64,000 nucleotides of DNA from Methylobacterium sp. Leaf465 (GCF_001424705.1 NZ_LMRA01000023.1:189004-253003); one strand, 5' to 3'; shown: positions 48,290 to 61,170, counted from the stretch's first letter. Notes: generated from the sequence alone by a model not told the origin. Program-made: numbers and translations.

Positions 48290-48754
48290 GTGCTTGGCTC
48301 CGCGGGTTGAAAAGCCATCGAATATGAGAGCTTCCGTGATGCGGGAGACTGGTATTGTTTGGTTAAAATACCCTTTATGAGCTTCTAATATTTGACGAAA
48401 ATAATAGATATGCGCGGTATAGCAATCATTGATCTAGAAATGTTCTATTTCAAGGTTTTGTTCGATTGGTTGTGCGAGATCTGAGGCGTGCCTGCGTCCG
48501 GTCGAGATGTCTTTAAGGTTCAAGGCGGTGTGCTGACGCGGTCGGGGAAGCGCACCGCTTGTTTCGGTCATGTCCGCCGTCGCTTTATCTGCGCCGAGAT
48601 TGGGCCGTGAGACGATCAACTTGCGAAATCGGGCGCGATGCGGAAGCCCGAGGAGGCGTGGCCGGAGCCGGAACGGTCAAGCCTGCGTCACGTTGATCCC
48701 GGGCGCCGAGACGACGCGGCGCCGAAGCACCGTCCATCCCGTTCCGGTCCTGCC
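48290..48754. promoter_or_regulatory. AT-rich divergent intergenic region
   Basis: About 465 bases between the chemoreceptor and the YihY-type gene. 48340-48480 is markedly AT-rich, with GGTATT and AATACC arms (48351-48356 and 48367-48372). It probably holds the chemoreceptor promoter. A 61-codon frame on the minus strand here is not supported. Confidence 0.4.
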
Positions 48755-49909
48755 ATGCCATCTCCCTTCCGCCGCAGTCCCGTACCCGATGGTGAGGCGG
48801 CGAATTCCATCCTGTGGACGCTGCTGCTCGGGACTGCGCTGATCGCGCTCGCCGCCGCACCCCGGCGCACGACCCGGACGCGTCCCGCCGCCGAGCCCGC
48901 CCAGCCCTCCACGGAGCCGGGCGCCCGCTCCCACGAGGGGGCGGCGGCGGCCTACGTCGCGGCGACGCAGGTCGCGCGCGGGCGCGCCGCGGGCTCGCCC
49001 ACCGAGATCACCGCCTCGGGCTGGAAGGACATCCTCTACCGGGTCTATCTCGAGTTCAATCAGGACCGGGTCCTGTCGGTGGCGGCGGGCGTGACCTTCT
49101 ACTCGCTGCTCTCGCTGTTCCCCGCCATCGCCGCGCTCGTCTCCTGCTACGGCCTCGTGGCGGATGTCGGCTCGATCAACGAGCATCTCGCGAGCATGCA
49201 GGGCGTGCTGCCCTCCGGCGCCATCGAGATCATCGGCGACCAGGTCAAGCGCATCGCCGCCAAGGGCAACGGCACCCTCGGCCTGACCTTCTTCACCAGC
49301 CTTCTGCTCTCCCTCTGGAGCGCCAATGCCGCCATGAAGGCGATGTTCGACGCCCTGAACGTGGTCTACGAGGAGGAGGAGAAGCGCTCCTTCATCATGC
49401 TGAACCTGCGCTCGCTCACCTTCACCATCGGGGCGCTGGTCTTCACCATCCTGGCCCTCACGGGCATCGTCGTGTTGCCGGTGGTGTTCACGTTCGTGGG
49501 CCTGAGCGACACCGCCTGGCTCGTCGCCCTGCTGCGTTGGCCCGCGCTCCTGGTCGTCCTCCTCGGAGGCCTGTCCCTGCTCTATCGCTACGGTCCGAGC
49601 CGCCAGCGGCCGCGCTGGCGCTGGGTCGGGGTCGGCGGCGCGGTGGCGGGCCTGCTGTGGCTCCTCGCGTCGATCCTGTTCTCCTGGTACGTCTCCAGCT
49701 TCGGCAACTACAACGAGACCTACGGCTCCCTCGGCGCCGCGATCGGCTTCATGACCTGGATCTGGATCTCCACGACGATCGTCCTCCTGGGTGGCGAGAT
49801 CAACGCCGAGATGGAGCACCAGACCGCGCGCGACACCACCACCGGCCCCGAGCGGCCCATGGGCGCCCGCCGGGCGCGCATGGCCGACACCCTCGGCGCC
49901 GTCGCCTGA
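48755..49909 (+). CDS. YihY/BrkB-family membrane protein
   Basis: A 384-residue inner-membrane protein. After a disordered, Pro/Arg-rich N-terminus with one hydrophobic segment comes the YihY domain: DRVLSVAAGVTFYSLLSLFPAIAALVS, LLSLWSANAAMKAMFDALNVVYEEEEKRSF, YRYGPSRQRPRWRWV and GSLGAAIGFMTWIWISTTIVLLGGEINAEMEH. The molecular role of this family is not settled despite an old RNase BN label. The start at 48755 is used, because the upstream residues are low-complexity. Confidence 0.88.
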   Translation: MPSPFRRSPVPDGEAANSILWTLLLGTALIALAAAPRRTTRTRPAAEPAQPSTEPGARSHEGAAAAYVAATQVARGRAAGSPTEITASGWKDILYRVYLEFNQDRVLSVAAGVTFYSLLSLFPAIAALVSCYGLVADVGSINEHLASMQGVLPSGAIEIIGDQVKRIAAKGNGTLGLTFFTSLLLSLWSANAAMKAMFDALNVVYEEEEKRSFIMLNLRSLTFTIGALVFTILALTGIVVLPVVFTFVGLSDTAWLVALLRWPALLVVLLGGLSLLYRYGPSRQRPRWRWVGVGGAVAGLLWLLASILFSWYVSSFGNYNETYGSLGAAIGFMTWIWISTTIVLLGGEINAEMEHQTARDTTTGPERPMGARRARMADTLGAVA

Positions 49910-49983
49910 GGGCGGCCTCCCCACGGGGGCGTCGGGGGCCTATCTAAGTGGCATCGTCCCCGCCTCTGAGGAGCACAGGCCCG

Positions 49984-50439
49984 ATGTCTTCGCCTCCCAC
50001 GTCCTCTTCCCCCACGTCCTCTTCCTCCATGTCTTCGGCCACCGCGGACGAGATCCAGACCCGCAGCGAGGCCGAATGGCGCGAGATCCTCACGCCGGAC
50101 CAGTATCGCGTGCTGCGCGAGCACGGCACCGAGCGGGCCGGGACCAGCTGCCTCAACGCCGAGAAGCGTCCGGGCGTGTTCCACTGCGCCGGCTGCGACG
50201 CCCCGCTCTTCGTCACCGGTACCAAGTTCGAGAGCGGGACCGGCTGGCCGAGCTTCTTCGATCCCCTCGACGACGCGGTGGAGACGACCGTCGACCGCAG
50301 CCACTGGATGACCCGCACCGAGGTGCATTGTGCCCACTGCAAGGGCCATCTCGGCCACGTCTTCGATGACGGTCCGCCGCCCACCGGACTGCGCTACTGC
50401 ATGAACGGCCTCTCCCTGCGCTTCGAGCCGGAGGCCTGA
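49984..50439 (+). CDS. msrB: Peptide-methionine (R)-S-oxide reductase
   Basis: A 151-residue MsrB that reduces methionine-R-sulfoxide. Zinc cysteines are C68/C71 (FHCAGC) and C116/C119 (VHCAHC). The catalytic Cys139 is in GLRYCMNG, with a probable resolving Cys56 in SCLNAE. The first 20 or so residues are Ser/Pro/Thr-rich and come partly from a perfect 15-base duplication. GAGGAG ends 10 bases before ATG 49984. A shorter start at 50029 is possible. Confidence 0.9.
   Translation: MSSPPTSSSPTSSSSMSSATADEIQTRSEAEWREILTPDQYRVLREHGTERAGTSCLNAEKRPGVFHCAGCDAPLFVTGTKFESGTGWPSFFDPLDDAVETTVDRSHWMTRTEVHCAHCKGHLGHVFDDGPPPTGLRYCMNGLSLRFEPEA
49996..50025. repeat. Perfect 15-bp tandem duplication in msrB 5' end
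   Basis: CCCACGTCCTCTTCC occurs twice in a row (49996-50010, 50011-50025), in frame, adding Ser/Pro/Thr residues before the MsrB domain. It looks like a recent slippage event, neutral in a flexible leader. Confidence 0.85.
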
Positions 50440-50763
50440 CGGGCATCGGCACGAGGGACGGATCGGGTTTCGATGGGGACGGATCGACGGATGAGGGGGA
50501 GCGACGGCGGGGATGGTCTTGATTTCGCCGTCGTTTTGCTTAGTCCGGAACGAGAATTATTAACCGATCTGCCCCGGCTACGCGGGGAATGAACGCAGAT
50601 CATATCCTATGTCATTGTTCCACGTGGAGGGCCGCCGGGCTCGGCGCGGGGAACCACCTGAAAGCCGGTCTGTCCACCTCGCGTCGCGGGAGGTCGGCGG
50701 CCCTGACGTCAGTGTCCGCCCGGACCTCTATCGCCGGGTCGACCGACATCGCGGAGAATGTCG
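50440..50763. other. Non-coding stretch between msrB and the CYTH gene
   Basis: About 320 bases. No gene or RNA was recognised. A short AT-rich patch near 50515-50575 may include a promoter for the gene at 50764. Confidence 0.35.
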
Positions 50764-51687
50764 ATGAGCCTCGTACGCCGGTTTCTCGTGGCCCCCGCCC
50801 TGGTCCGCCTCATCCGCAAGGAGCGCGGAGGCTCCCGGATCACAGAGGGCTACTTCGCCCCCCAGGCCGGCCGCGTCTCGTACGTCCGGGTCGACGGGCA
50901 GGCCTGCCACCTCGTCCTGGTGACCACCGCACCGGACGGAACGTCCAGCGAAGAGCGCACCGATGTGCCGCGCGCGCACGGCGATGCGCTGATGGATGTC
51001 TGCTCGGGCAAGGCCGCCTATGACCGCACGGCGCTCGCCCTCGGCGGCGGCCGCGAGGCGCTGATCGACCGCTACGTGGCGCCCGGCGAGTTCGACCTCG
51101 TGAGCGTGTCCTTCGACGGCGCCGACGAGGGCCAGGGTTTCCCGGTGCCGGCCTGGTTCGGTCCCGAGGTCACCGGCGATCCGAGCTACGACCGGCACGC
51201 GGTGGCCCTTCAGGGCGTGCCGCATCCCGGCGAGATCGGCCTGTCCAATGCCGCCCTCGACGCCGTTCTCGACCTGATCGAGCCGCGCTTCGGCTTCGGG
51301 CGCTACGGCGCCCCGAAGACCAATGCCGGTGACGGCGACGGGATGATGAAGGCGCTGCGCCGGGTCGCGGGCGGAAGCGCGGCGGCGGCACCGGTCGCCG
51401 CCGAGGCCGCACCCGCGCCCGCTCCTCCGGCCGAGGAGCCTGCTCCGGTCGAGGCGCAGGCGGCCGCGGTCCCCGAGGCGGGGGATGCGCACGCACAGCC
51501 GGAGCCCGCGAGCGAGCCTGCCGCCGAGGGCGCGCCCGCCATCGACTCCCGCATCGACGACGTGATCGAGAGCCTGTCGCAGGCGCTCGGCAACCCGCAG
51601 CCGAAGGGCGCCGCGCGCGGCGAGGACGACATCGCCGCCGAGTTCGAGCGCTGGACCGTTCGTCCCCGTCGCACGCAGCAGACCTGA
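50764..51687 (+). CDS. Divergent CYTH-domain protein
   Basis: A 307-residue protein whose first 143 residues resemble a CYTH/triphosphate-tunnel domain (RRFLVAPALVRLI, SRITEGYFA, RVSYVRVDG, EFDLVSVSFDG, then PAWFGPEVTGDPSYDRHAVAL). The metal-binding ExExK start of active members is replaced by SLVRR, so catalysis is doubtful. A long Ala/Pro/Glu-rich linker (about 205-260) leads to a short conserved-looking tail with RIDDVIESLSQAL. ATG 50764 is chosen over 50758 because of the spacing to GGAG at 50753. Confidence 0.6.
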   Translation: MSLVRRFLVAPALVRLIRKERGGSRITEGYFAPQAGRVSYVRVDGQACHLVLVTTAPDGTSSEERTDVPRAHGDALMDVCSGKAAYDRTALALGGGREALIDRYVAPGEFDLVSVSFDGADEGQGFPVPAWFGPEVTGDPSYDRHAVALQGVPHPGEIGLSNAALDAVLDLIEPRFGFGRYGAPKTNAGDGDGMMKALRRVAGGSAAAAPVAAEAAPAPAPPAEEPAPVEAQAAAVPEAGDAHAQPEPASEPAAEGAPAIDSRIDDVIESLSQALGNPQPKGAARGEDDIAAEFERWTVRPRRTQQT

Positions 51688-52055
51688 GCGACCGTCGCCG
51701 GACAGGGCGGTTCGCCCCGCACTCCGGGTGATCCGGGCCGGAACGGGCGCCGGCGCGGTGCGATGGGCGCGAGCGGCCGGCGACGCGTGGGGCGAGGCCT
51801 GTCCCACCCGGCCGGCCCTCGCGCGAGCGCCGGCAGGCACCCGTGCCGAAGATCCGCATCCGCGCCGAGAGCCGAAACTGGCGATCTCCCGGCGCCAGTC
51901 TGCCTGCCCGCCGCCGGGACTTTTTCCCGCGAAGGGCATGTAAGCGCTCGTGGTTTGTCATTGCAGCCCACCGCCCGCGATTGAGCGACGCGAATAAACT
52001 GGCTAGCGTCGGGATTAACAATCGGTGGGTTGCGCAGAGCGCAGCGGGAGGGATC
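51688..52055. other. Non-coding stretch upstream of dctA
   Basis: About 370 bases without a supported gene. Frames that extend dctA upstream are basic and unlike any family. GGGAGGG (52046-52052) is the dctA ribosome-binding site. A sequence near 51950 resembles half of a sigma-54 promoter but has the wrong spacing. Confidence 0.4.
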
Positions 52056-53459
52056 ATGGCCCAGGCGACGACGTACGGAACGGCACCGGCCGCGGTCCCA
52101 CGTCCGGTCAAGGAGCCCTGGTACAAGGTGCTCTACATCCAGGTGCTGATCGCGATCGCCCTCGGCGTGCTCCTCGGCTGGCTGCAGCCCGAATGGGGCA
52201 AGTCGGTCAAGTGGCTCGGGGATGCCTTCATCGCCCTGATCAAGATGATGATCGCGCCGATCATCTTCTGTACCATCGTGCACGGCATCGCCTCGATCGG
52301 CGACCTGAAGAAGGTCGGCCGCGTCGGGTTGAAGGCGCTCGTCTACTTCGAGGTGGTCTCCACCATCGCGCTGCTCATCGGCGTTCTCGTGGGCGAGGTC
52401 GTCAGGCCGGGTGCCGGCTTCAATGCCGACGTCACCAAGCTCGATGCCAAGGCCGTGGAGAAATACGCCAAGATGGCCGCCGACGATTCGGTGACCGGCC
52501 ACGTCATGGCGCTGATCCCGAAGAGCTTCTTCGACGCCTTCGCCACCGGCGACCTGCTGCAGGTGCTGCTGATTTCGATCCTCACCGGCGTCGTCGTCAC
52601 CGGGATGGGCCAGCGCGGCGAGGCCATCACCCACGCCATCGACACGGCCGGGCAGATTTTCTTCCGCATCATCGGCCTGGTGGTGAAGCTCGCCCCCATC
52701 GGGGCCTTCGGCGCCATGGCCTTTACCATCGGCCAGTACGGCATCGGCAAGGTGATCGACCTCGCCTGGCTCGTCGGCACCTTCTACGTCACCGCCTTCT
52801 TGTTCGTGATCCTGGTGCTCGGCGGCATCGCCCGGGTCGCCGGATTCTCGATCTTCAAGTTCCTCGCCTACATCAAGGACGAGCTCCTGATCGTCCTCGG
52901 CACGTCGTCTTCCGAGACCGTGCTGCCGCACATGATGACGAAGATGCGCCGCCTCGGCGCGTCGGACTCGGTGGTGGGCCTCGTGATCCCGACGGGCTAC
53001 TCGTTCAACCTCGACGGCACCAACATCTACATGACCCTGGCCTCGCTGTTCCTGGCCCAGGCCGTGGGGGCCGACCTGTCCTTCGGCCAGTACGCCACGA
53101 TCATCCTGGTGGCGATGCTGACCTCCAAGGGCGCGTCCGGCGTCACCGGCGCGGGCTTCATCACCCTGGCGGCCACGCTCAGCGCCATCCCCAACAACCC
53201 CGTGCCGGTGGCGGCCATGACCCTGATCCTCGGCGTCGACAAGTTCATGTCGGAGTGCCGCGCCATTACGAACCTCATCGGCAACGGCGTCGCCACCGTG
53301 GTGGTCAGCCGCTGGGAGGGCGAGCTCGACACGGAGAAGCTGCGCCAGGTCATGGCGCACCCGGTTTCCATCGGCACCGACATCTCCGACCACGCACCCG
53401 AGATGGAGTCGAGCGCCACCGCCGCGGCGGCGTCCCCGATCCCGGCCGCGGCGCGCTGA
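52056..53459 (+). CDS. dctA: C4-dicarboxylate transporter DctA
   Basis: A 467-residue sodium/proton:dicarboxylate symporter (DAACS family), importing succinate, malate and fumarate. It shows [56 protein letters not shown] (hairpin 1), [15 protein letters not shown] and [20 protein letters not shown] (hairpin 2). The start at 52056 follows a strong Shine-Dalgarno. No DctBD regulators lie nearby. The ROK kinase begins 12 bases after its stop, so they may be co-transcribed. Confidence 0.93.
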   Translation: MAQATTYGTAPAAVPRPVKEPWYKVLYIQVLIAIALGVLLGWLQPEWGKSVKWLGDAFIALIKMMIAPIIFCTIVHGIASIGDLKKVGRVGLKALVYFEVVSTIALLIGVLVGEVVRPGAGFNADVTKLDAKAVEKYAKMAADDSVTGHVMALIPKSFFDAFATGDLLQVLLISILTGVVVTGMGQRGEAITHAIDTAGQIFFRIIGLVVKLAPIGAFGAMAFTIGQYGIGKVIDLAWLVGTFYVTAFLFVILVLGGIARVAGFSIFKFLAYIKDELLIVLGTSSSETVLPHMMTKMRRLGASDSVVGLVIPTGYSFNLDGTNIYMTLASLFLAQAVGADLSFGQYATIILVAMLTSKGASGVTGAGFITLAATLSAIPNNPVPVAAMTLILGVDKFMSECRAITNLIGNGVATVVVSRWEGELDTEKLRQVMAHPVSIGTDISDHAPEMESSATAAAASPIPAAAR

Positions 53460-53471
53460 CGGGACCCGGTC

Positions 53472-54383
53472 CTGTCCGAACCTCTGCGCATCGGCATCGA
53501 TCTCGGCGGCACCAAGATCGCCGGGATCGCCCTCGCGTCCGATGGCACGACGCGGGCCGAGCAGCGGATCGCCACGCCGCGAGACGATTACGCCGCGACG
53601 CTGACGGCCATCGCGGGACTGGTCTGCGACCTGGAGGCGCGAGCGGGAGCCCCCGGCACGGTCGGCATCGGCATGCCCGGCGCGATCTCGCCGCGGACCG
53701 GACTCGTCAAGAACGCGAACTCGGTCTGGCTGAACGGCCGGCCCTTCGCGCAGGATCTCGAGCGAGGTCTCGCCCGCCCGGTGCGTCTCGAGAACGATGC
53801 CAACTGCCTCGCGGTCTCCGAGGCCGTGGACGGCGCCGGCGCCGGCCTGCCCGTCGTCTGGGCCATCATCCTGGGGACCGGCGTCGGCTCCGGGATGGCC
53901 CTTCGGGGCCGTGCCCTCTCGGGACGTGACCGGATCGCCGGCGAGTGGGGCCACAACCCGCTGCCATCCCCCCGCGACGACGAGCGTCCCGGCCCCGCCT
54001 GCTATTGCGGCCGGCACGGATGCCTCGAGACCTGGGTCTCCGGTCCGGCGCTGGCCGCCGACCACGCCCGCCGCACCGGTACGGCGACCCGGGGCGAGGG
54101 CGTGATCGCGGCCCTGCGGGCGGGCGACGCGGAGGCCCGGGCGACCGTCGACCGCTACCTGGATCGCCTCGGGCGCGGCATCGCCCACGGGGTCAACCTG
54201 ATCGACCCGGACGTCATCGTCATCGGCGGCGGCCTCTCGCGGGTGCCGGAGATCCTCGCGGGCCTCCCCGAACGCGTGGCGCCGCACGTCTTCTCGGATG
54301 CGTTCGACACGCCGATCCGCCCGAGCCGGCACGGCGACGCCTCCGGTGTCCGCGGGGCGGCCTGGCTCTGGAACGGGCCCTGA
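53472..54383 (+). CDS. ROK-family sugar kinase; apparent CTG start
   Basis: A 303-residue ROK kinase (fructokinase/N-acetylglucosamine kinase-like). The phosphate-binding motif GIDLGGTKIAG starts at residue 8, and GIGMPGAISPRTG, ENDANCLAVSEA and LGTGVGSGM follow. The zinc motif CYCGRHGCLE sits near 177-186. Between the dctA stop and the internal ATG at 53673 the frame has no ATG, GTG or TTG, yet the conserved N-terminus lies there. CTG at 53472, reading LSEPLRIGIDLGG, is the best start. The sugar substrate is unknown. Confidence 0.82.
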   Translation: MSEPLRIGIDLGGTKIAGIALASDGTTRAEQRIATPRDDYAATLTAIAGLVCDLEARAGAPGTVGIGMPGAISPRTGLVKNANSVWLNGRPFAQDLERGLARPVRLENDANCLAVSEAVDGAGAGLPVVWAIILGTGVGSGMALRGRALSGRDRIAGEWGHNPLPSPRDDERPGPACYCGRHGCLETWVSGPALAADHARRTGTATRGEGVIAALRAGDAEARATVDRYLDRLGRGIAHGVNLIDPDVIVIGGGLSRVPEILAGLPERVAPHVFSDAFDTPIRPSRHGDASGVRGAAWLWNGP

Positions 54384-54442
54384 ACGACCGCGCGATCGAT
54401 CCCAATGGGGTGCCCGAGGCGCTTGTCAGGGCTTTCGTTTTC

Positions 54443-54462
54443 ACATAAAGATATCTTTATGT
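54443..54462. promoter_or_regulatory. Perfect 20-bp palindromic operator over the ArsR-type start codon
   Basis: ACATAAAGATATCTTTATGT is a perfect 20-base inverted repeat. The ATG of the downstream regulator (54459-54461) is its last part. An AAAGATATCTTT core resembles sites of the ArsR-type SahR regulators that control methionine-cycle genes. Autoregulation is inferred. Confidence 0.7.
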
Positions 54463-55484
54463 CTAACGCGGGACCTTCCTCGGCCACGGCCATACCGTTT
54501 CCGGACGCCCTCGCCATCCTGCGGGCGGCGGCCGAGGAGACGCGCCTGCGCATCCTCGCACTTCTGGCCGCCGGAGAGCTCTCGGTTTCCGATTTGACCG
54601 ACATTCTGGGCCAGTCGCAGCCGCGCATCTCGCGCCATCTCAAGCTGCTCGTGGAGGCGGGTCTGGTGGAGCGGCACCGCGAGGGGGCCTGGGCCTTCTT
54701 CCGCCTTGTGGAGGATCGGGCCTCCCTGGTCGAGCCGCTGGTGGCCGGGCTCGATGCCGCCCGGGCGCCGCTCTCGGAGGATTTCGCCCGCCTGGAGGCC
54801 GTGCGCACCCAGCGGGCCGAGGCCGCCCAGGCCTTCTTCGCCCGTCTCGCCCCCAAATGGGACCATCTGCGCTCGCTGCACGTGCCGGAGGCCATCGTCG
54901 AGGCCGCGGTCCTGGACGTGCTCGGCGACCGGCCGATCCAGAACCTCGTCGATCTCGGCACCGGCACCGGGCGCATGCTCGGGCTCCTGGCGGGCCGCGC
55001 CGCCCGGGCGGTCGGGCTCGATTCCAACCACGCGATGCTCTCGGTGGCGCGGGCGAACCTGGAACGCCTCGGCCTGTCGCGGGTCGACCTGCGCCAGGGC
55101 GACATTCACGCGCCGCCCTTCGGGCGCGGCGGGTTCGACCTCGTCGTCGTCCATCAGGTGCTGCACTACCTCGACGATCCGACCCGGGCCCTGCGCGAGG
55201 CCGCGCGTCTCGTCGCCCCCGGCGGGCGCCTGCTGGTGGTGGACTTCGCCCCCCACGACCTCGAGTTCCTGCGCGAGGCCCAGGCCCATCGCCGTCTCGG
55301 CTTCGCGCCCGAGCAGGTGACGGGCTGGCTCAACGATGCGGGCCTGCCCACCGTCACCACCCGGGACCTCGCCCCCACCGGCGAGGTCGAGGACCAGTTG
55401 ACCGTGACCCTCTGGCTGGCCACCGATGCGGCCGAGAGGGCGGCCCCCGCGCCCGAGATGATCCCGGAGCGGGCCGTCGCCTGA
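54459..55484 (+). CDS. ArsR-family regulator fused to a methyltransferase domain (SahR-like)
   Basis: A 341-residue fusion. The winged-helix ArsR domain covers about residues 15-95 (ILRAAAEETRLRILALL, SDLTDILGQSQPRISRHLKLL), with no obvious metal-site cysteines. The SAM-binding methyltransferase domain begins near 160 (NLVDLGTGTGRMLGLLAGRA, DIHAPPFGRGGFDLVVVHQVLHYLDDP). Such fusions next to metF/metH are thought to sense S-adenosylmethionine or S-adenosylhomocysteine. The start codon lies inside a perfect palindrome, and the stop codon lies in a hairpin loop ahead of metF. Confidence 0.85.
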   Translation: MSNAGPSSATAIPFPDALAILRAAAEETRLRILALLAAGELSVSDLTDILGQSQPRISRHLKLLVEAGLVERHREGAWAFFRLVEDRASLVEPLVAGLDAARAPLSEDFARLEAVRTQRAEAAQAFFARLAPKWDHLRSLHVPEAIVEAAVLDVLGDRPIQNLVDLGTGTGRMLGLLAGRAARAVGLDSNHAMLSVARANLERLGLSRVDLRQGDIHAPPFGRGGFDLVVVHQVLHYLDDPTRALREAARLVAPGGRLLVVDFAPHDLEFLREAQAHRRLGFAPEQVTGWLNDAGLPTVTTRDLAPTGEVEDQLTVTLWLATDAAERAAPAPEMIPERAVA

Positions 55485-55500
55485 GGGCGACGGCCCGTTT
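55470..55500 (+). terminator. Hairpin with the ArsR-type stop codon in its loop
   Basis: CGGGCCGTCGCC (55470-55481) pairs exactly with GGCGACGGCCCG (55486-55497), a 12-base stem with loop TGAG, followed by TTT. The TGA stop of the regulator is in the loop. It could be a terminator or attenuator that reduces read-through into metF, 64 bases downstream. Confidence 0.65.
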
Positions 55501-55560
55501 CCACCTGCACCCGAACCTGATCGACGACCGTCTGAACCGATCGACAGAGAGGACGACCCG

Positions 55561-56478
55561 ATGCCTTCCGCCTCCCACCATCGCGCCAGCCGCGACAGCT
55601 ATCGTCCGATCCGTGTCTCCATCGAGTTCTTCCCCCCGAAGACCGAGGAGATGGAGAAGATCCTCTGGTCCTCGATCGAGCGCCTCGCGCCGCTGCAGCC
55701 GAAATTCGTCTCGGTGACCTACGGTGCGGGCGGCTCCACCCGCGAGCGCACCCACAACACCGTCGCGCGGATGGTCAAGGAGACGAGCCTCCAGCCGGCC
55801 GCCCACCTCACCTGCGTCGACGCCACCCGCGAGGAGATCGACGCCGTCGTGCAATCCTACTGGGATGCCGGCGTACGCCACATCGTGGCCCTGCGCGGCG
55901 ACCCGCAGGACGGGATCGGAACGGCCTACCGGCCGCATCCGGGCGGCTACGCCCAGACCTCCGATCTCGTCGCCGGCATCAAGCGCATCGGCGACTTCAA
56001 GGTCTCGGTCTCGGCCTATCCGGAGAAGCACCCGGAGGCCTCCTCCCTCGACGCCGACATCGACGCCCTGAAGGCCAAGGTCGATGCCGGCGCCGACCAG
56101 GCGATCACGCAGTTCTTCTTCGAGAACGACATCTACCTGCGCTACGTCGACAAGGTGCGCGCCGCCGGCATCGACATCCCGATCATCCCCGGCATCCTGC
56201 CGGTGCAGAACTTCAAGCAGGCGGCGAACTTCGCCCGCCGGACCGGCGCCTCGGTGCCGTACTGGCTCGCGGCCCGGTTCGAGGGGCTGGACAACGACGT
56301 CGAGACCCGGCGCCTCGTGGCGGCGGCGGTGGCGGCCGAGCAGGTGCTCGACCTCGTCGACCACGGCGTCAACGACTTTCACTTCTACTCGATGAACCGG
56401 TCCGACCTCGTCTACGCCATCTGTCACGTGCTCGGCCTGCGGGCGCAGGCACCCAAGGTCGCCGCCAAGGCGGCATAA
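55561..56478 (+). CDS. metF: Methylenetetrahydrofolate reductase
   Basis: A 305-residue MetF, a FAD enzyme making 5-methyltetrahydrofolate for methionine synthase. [16 protein letters not shown] starts near residue 19. [60 protein letters not shown] and FHFYSMNR follow in the family order. It lies between the SAM-linked regulator and metH on the same strand, forming a methyl-group module. Confidence 0.94.
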   Translation: MPSASHHRASRDSYRPIRVSIEFFPPKTEEMEKILWSSIERLAPLQPKFVSVTYGAGGSTRERTHNTVARMVKETSLQPAAHLTCVDATREEIDAVVQSYWDAGVRHIVALRGDPQDGIGTAYRPHPGGYAQTSDLVAGIKRIGDFKVSVSAYPEKHPEASSLDADIDALKAKVDAGADQAITQFFFENDIYLRYVDKVRAAGIDIPIIPGILPVQNFKQAANFARRTGASVPYWLAARFEGLDNDVETRRLVAAAVAAEQVLDLVDHGVNDFHFYSMNRSDLVYAICHVLGLRAQAPKVAAKAA

Positions 56479-56615
56479 GCAAACGTCATCCCGGGGCGCC
56501 GAAGGCGAGTCCGGGATCCGACACGCCGACCCTGTCGAACTTCACTGTCCGGACCCGTCGCGGTTCCGGGTTCCGGGTGCCGCGCCGCGGTCCCGGAACG
56601 ACGCGTGAGAAACCC

Positions 56616-60368
<3,753 letters not shown>

Positions 60369-60374
60369 GATGCG

Positions 60375-60405
60375 CGATCCCGTCCCGGAAGCCGGGGCGG
60401 GATCG
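60375..60405 (+). terminator. Strong hairpin after metH
   Basis: CGATCCCGTCCCGG pairs with CCGGGGCGGGATCG (14 base pairs with one G-T) around an AAG loop, 6 bases past the metH stop. There is no following T-run, so termination may need Rho or depend on the stem alone. Confidence 0.6.
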
Positions 60406-60511
60406 AATCACACCGGGATGTGGCCGGCGGAGGCTTGACCGTGGGCGCGCCTGCGCTTCAATGCCGATCCGGACCGACCATGGCCCGAGACCAGCGAAGG
60501 GCGTCTGAATC

Positions 60512-60958
60512 GTGTACCGGCTCACCGGCTCCCTCGTCGCCACCGTCGCGCTCGGGCTGATCGCCTCGGGCTGCACCGGCTTCGCCTACATCTCCAAGAC
60601 CTATGTCAGCCTGACGCCCCAGGTCGTCACCATCGGCTGCAAGGACCCCTACGAGGTCTACGACCAGCGCCGGGTCCGCAAGATGCTGATCGTCTCCAAC
60701 GCCCTGCGCGAGACCACCGGCTGCGGCATCGACGATGCGTTCGCCGGCGGCGATCCGGCCCTGACCCGGGTCAAGCGCTTCCGCGAAGCGGCGCGCACCT
60801 ACCTGAACGAGACGGGGCGCGAGGATTGCCGGGTCCGCGGCGAGACCGTGTTCACCGACCTGCAGACCGAGTTCACCTACACCTGTGCGGCGCCGATCGA
60901 GTCCCGCGACGCCAAGGTGCAGACCCTGCCGGGCCGCAGCAACCGCGTCGGTCTCTAG
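60512..60958 (+). CDS. Hypothetical lipoprotein
   Basis: A 148-residue protein from GTG 60512. A signal peptide and lipobox (LIASGC) give a predicted lipidated Cys21. The mature part contains four more cysteines (in TIGCKD, TGCGID, EDCRV and YTCAAP), fitting two disulphides in the periplasm. I recognise no known family. It is about 140 bases after metH, separated by a hairpin, and the 3' end overlaps a small minus-strand frame by four bases. Confidence 0.65.
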   Translation: MYRLTGSLVATVALGLIASGCTGFAYISKTYVSLTPQVVTIGCKDPYEVYDQRRVRKMLIVSNALRETTGCGIDDAFAGGDPALTRVKRFREAARTYLNETGREDCRVRGETVFTDLQTEFTYTCAAPIESRDAKVQTLPGRSNRVGL

Positions 60959-61170
60959 CGTTCGCCGGAGCCCGAGGTGCGGGGAAACGTCCGCTCCATC
61001 GCGTCGCCCGATGCCGCCAGCAGCGCCCGCGCCAGGGTTCGGGCCTCCTCGCGGTCGAGGGCGAGGATCGCCGTGACCGGGGCGCCGTTCGTACCGGGCA
61101 AGCCGATCTCGACCCGGACCCCGTCAGGCGCGGCCGCCACCGCGATGCTCCAGTCCCGTTCTCCGCTCAT
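60955..61170 (-). CDS. Small hypothetical protein
   Basis: A 71-codon frame starting MSGERDWSIAVAAAPDGVRV, with a beta-rich N-terminal half and an amphipathic helix (REEARTLARALLAASGDAMER). The composition and codon use look normal for this DNA. No family is recognised. It overlaps the lipoprotein stop by four bases, tail to tail. A longer frame upstream is not used, because it runs through the 14-bp repeats. Confidence 0.45.
   Translation of the reverse strand: MSGERDWSIAVAAAPDGVRVEIGLPGTNGAPVTAILALDREEARTLARALLAASGDAMERTFPRTSGSGER

Noticed and set aside
48434..48619. 61-codon minus-strand frame upstream of the chemoreceptor
   Set aside because: No Shine-Dalgarno and no resemblance to a family. 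It lies in a likely promoter region.
51940..51965. Sigma-54-like promoter before dctA (TGG...TTGC)
   Set aside because: The GG and GC elements are separated by 9 bases instead of the 10 needed, and the first half is a poor match.
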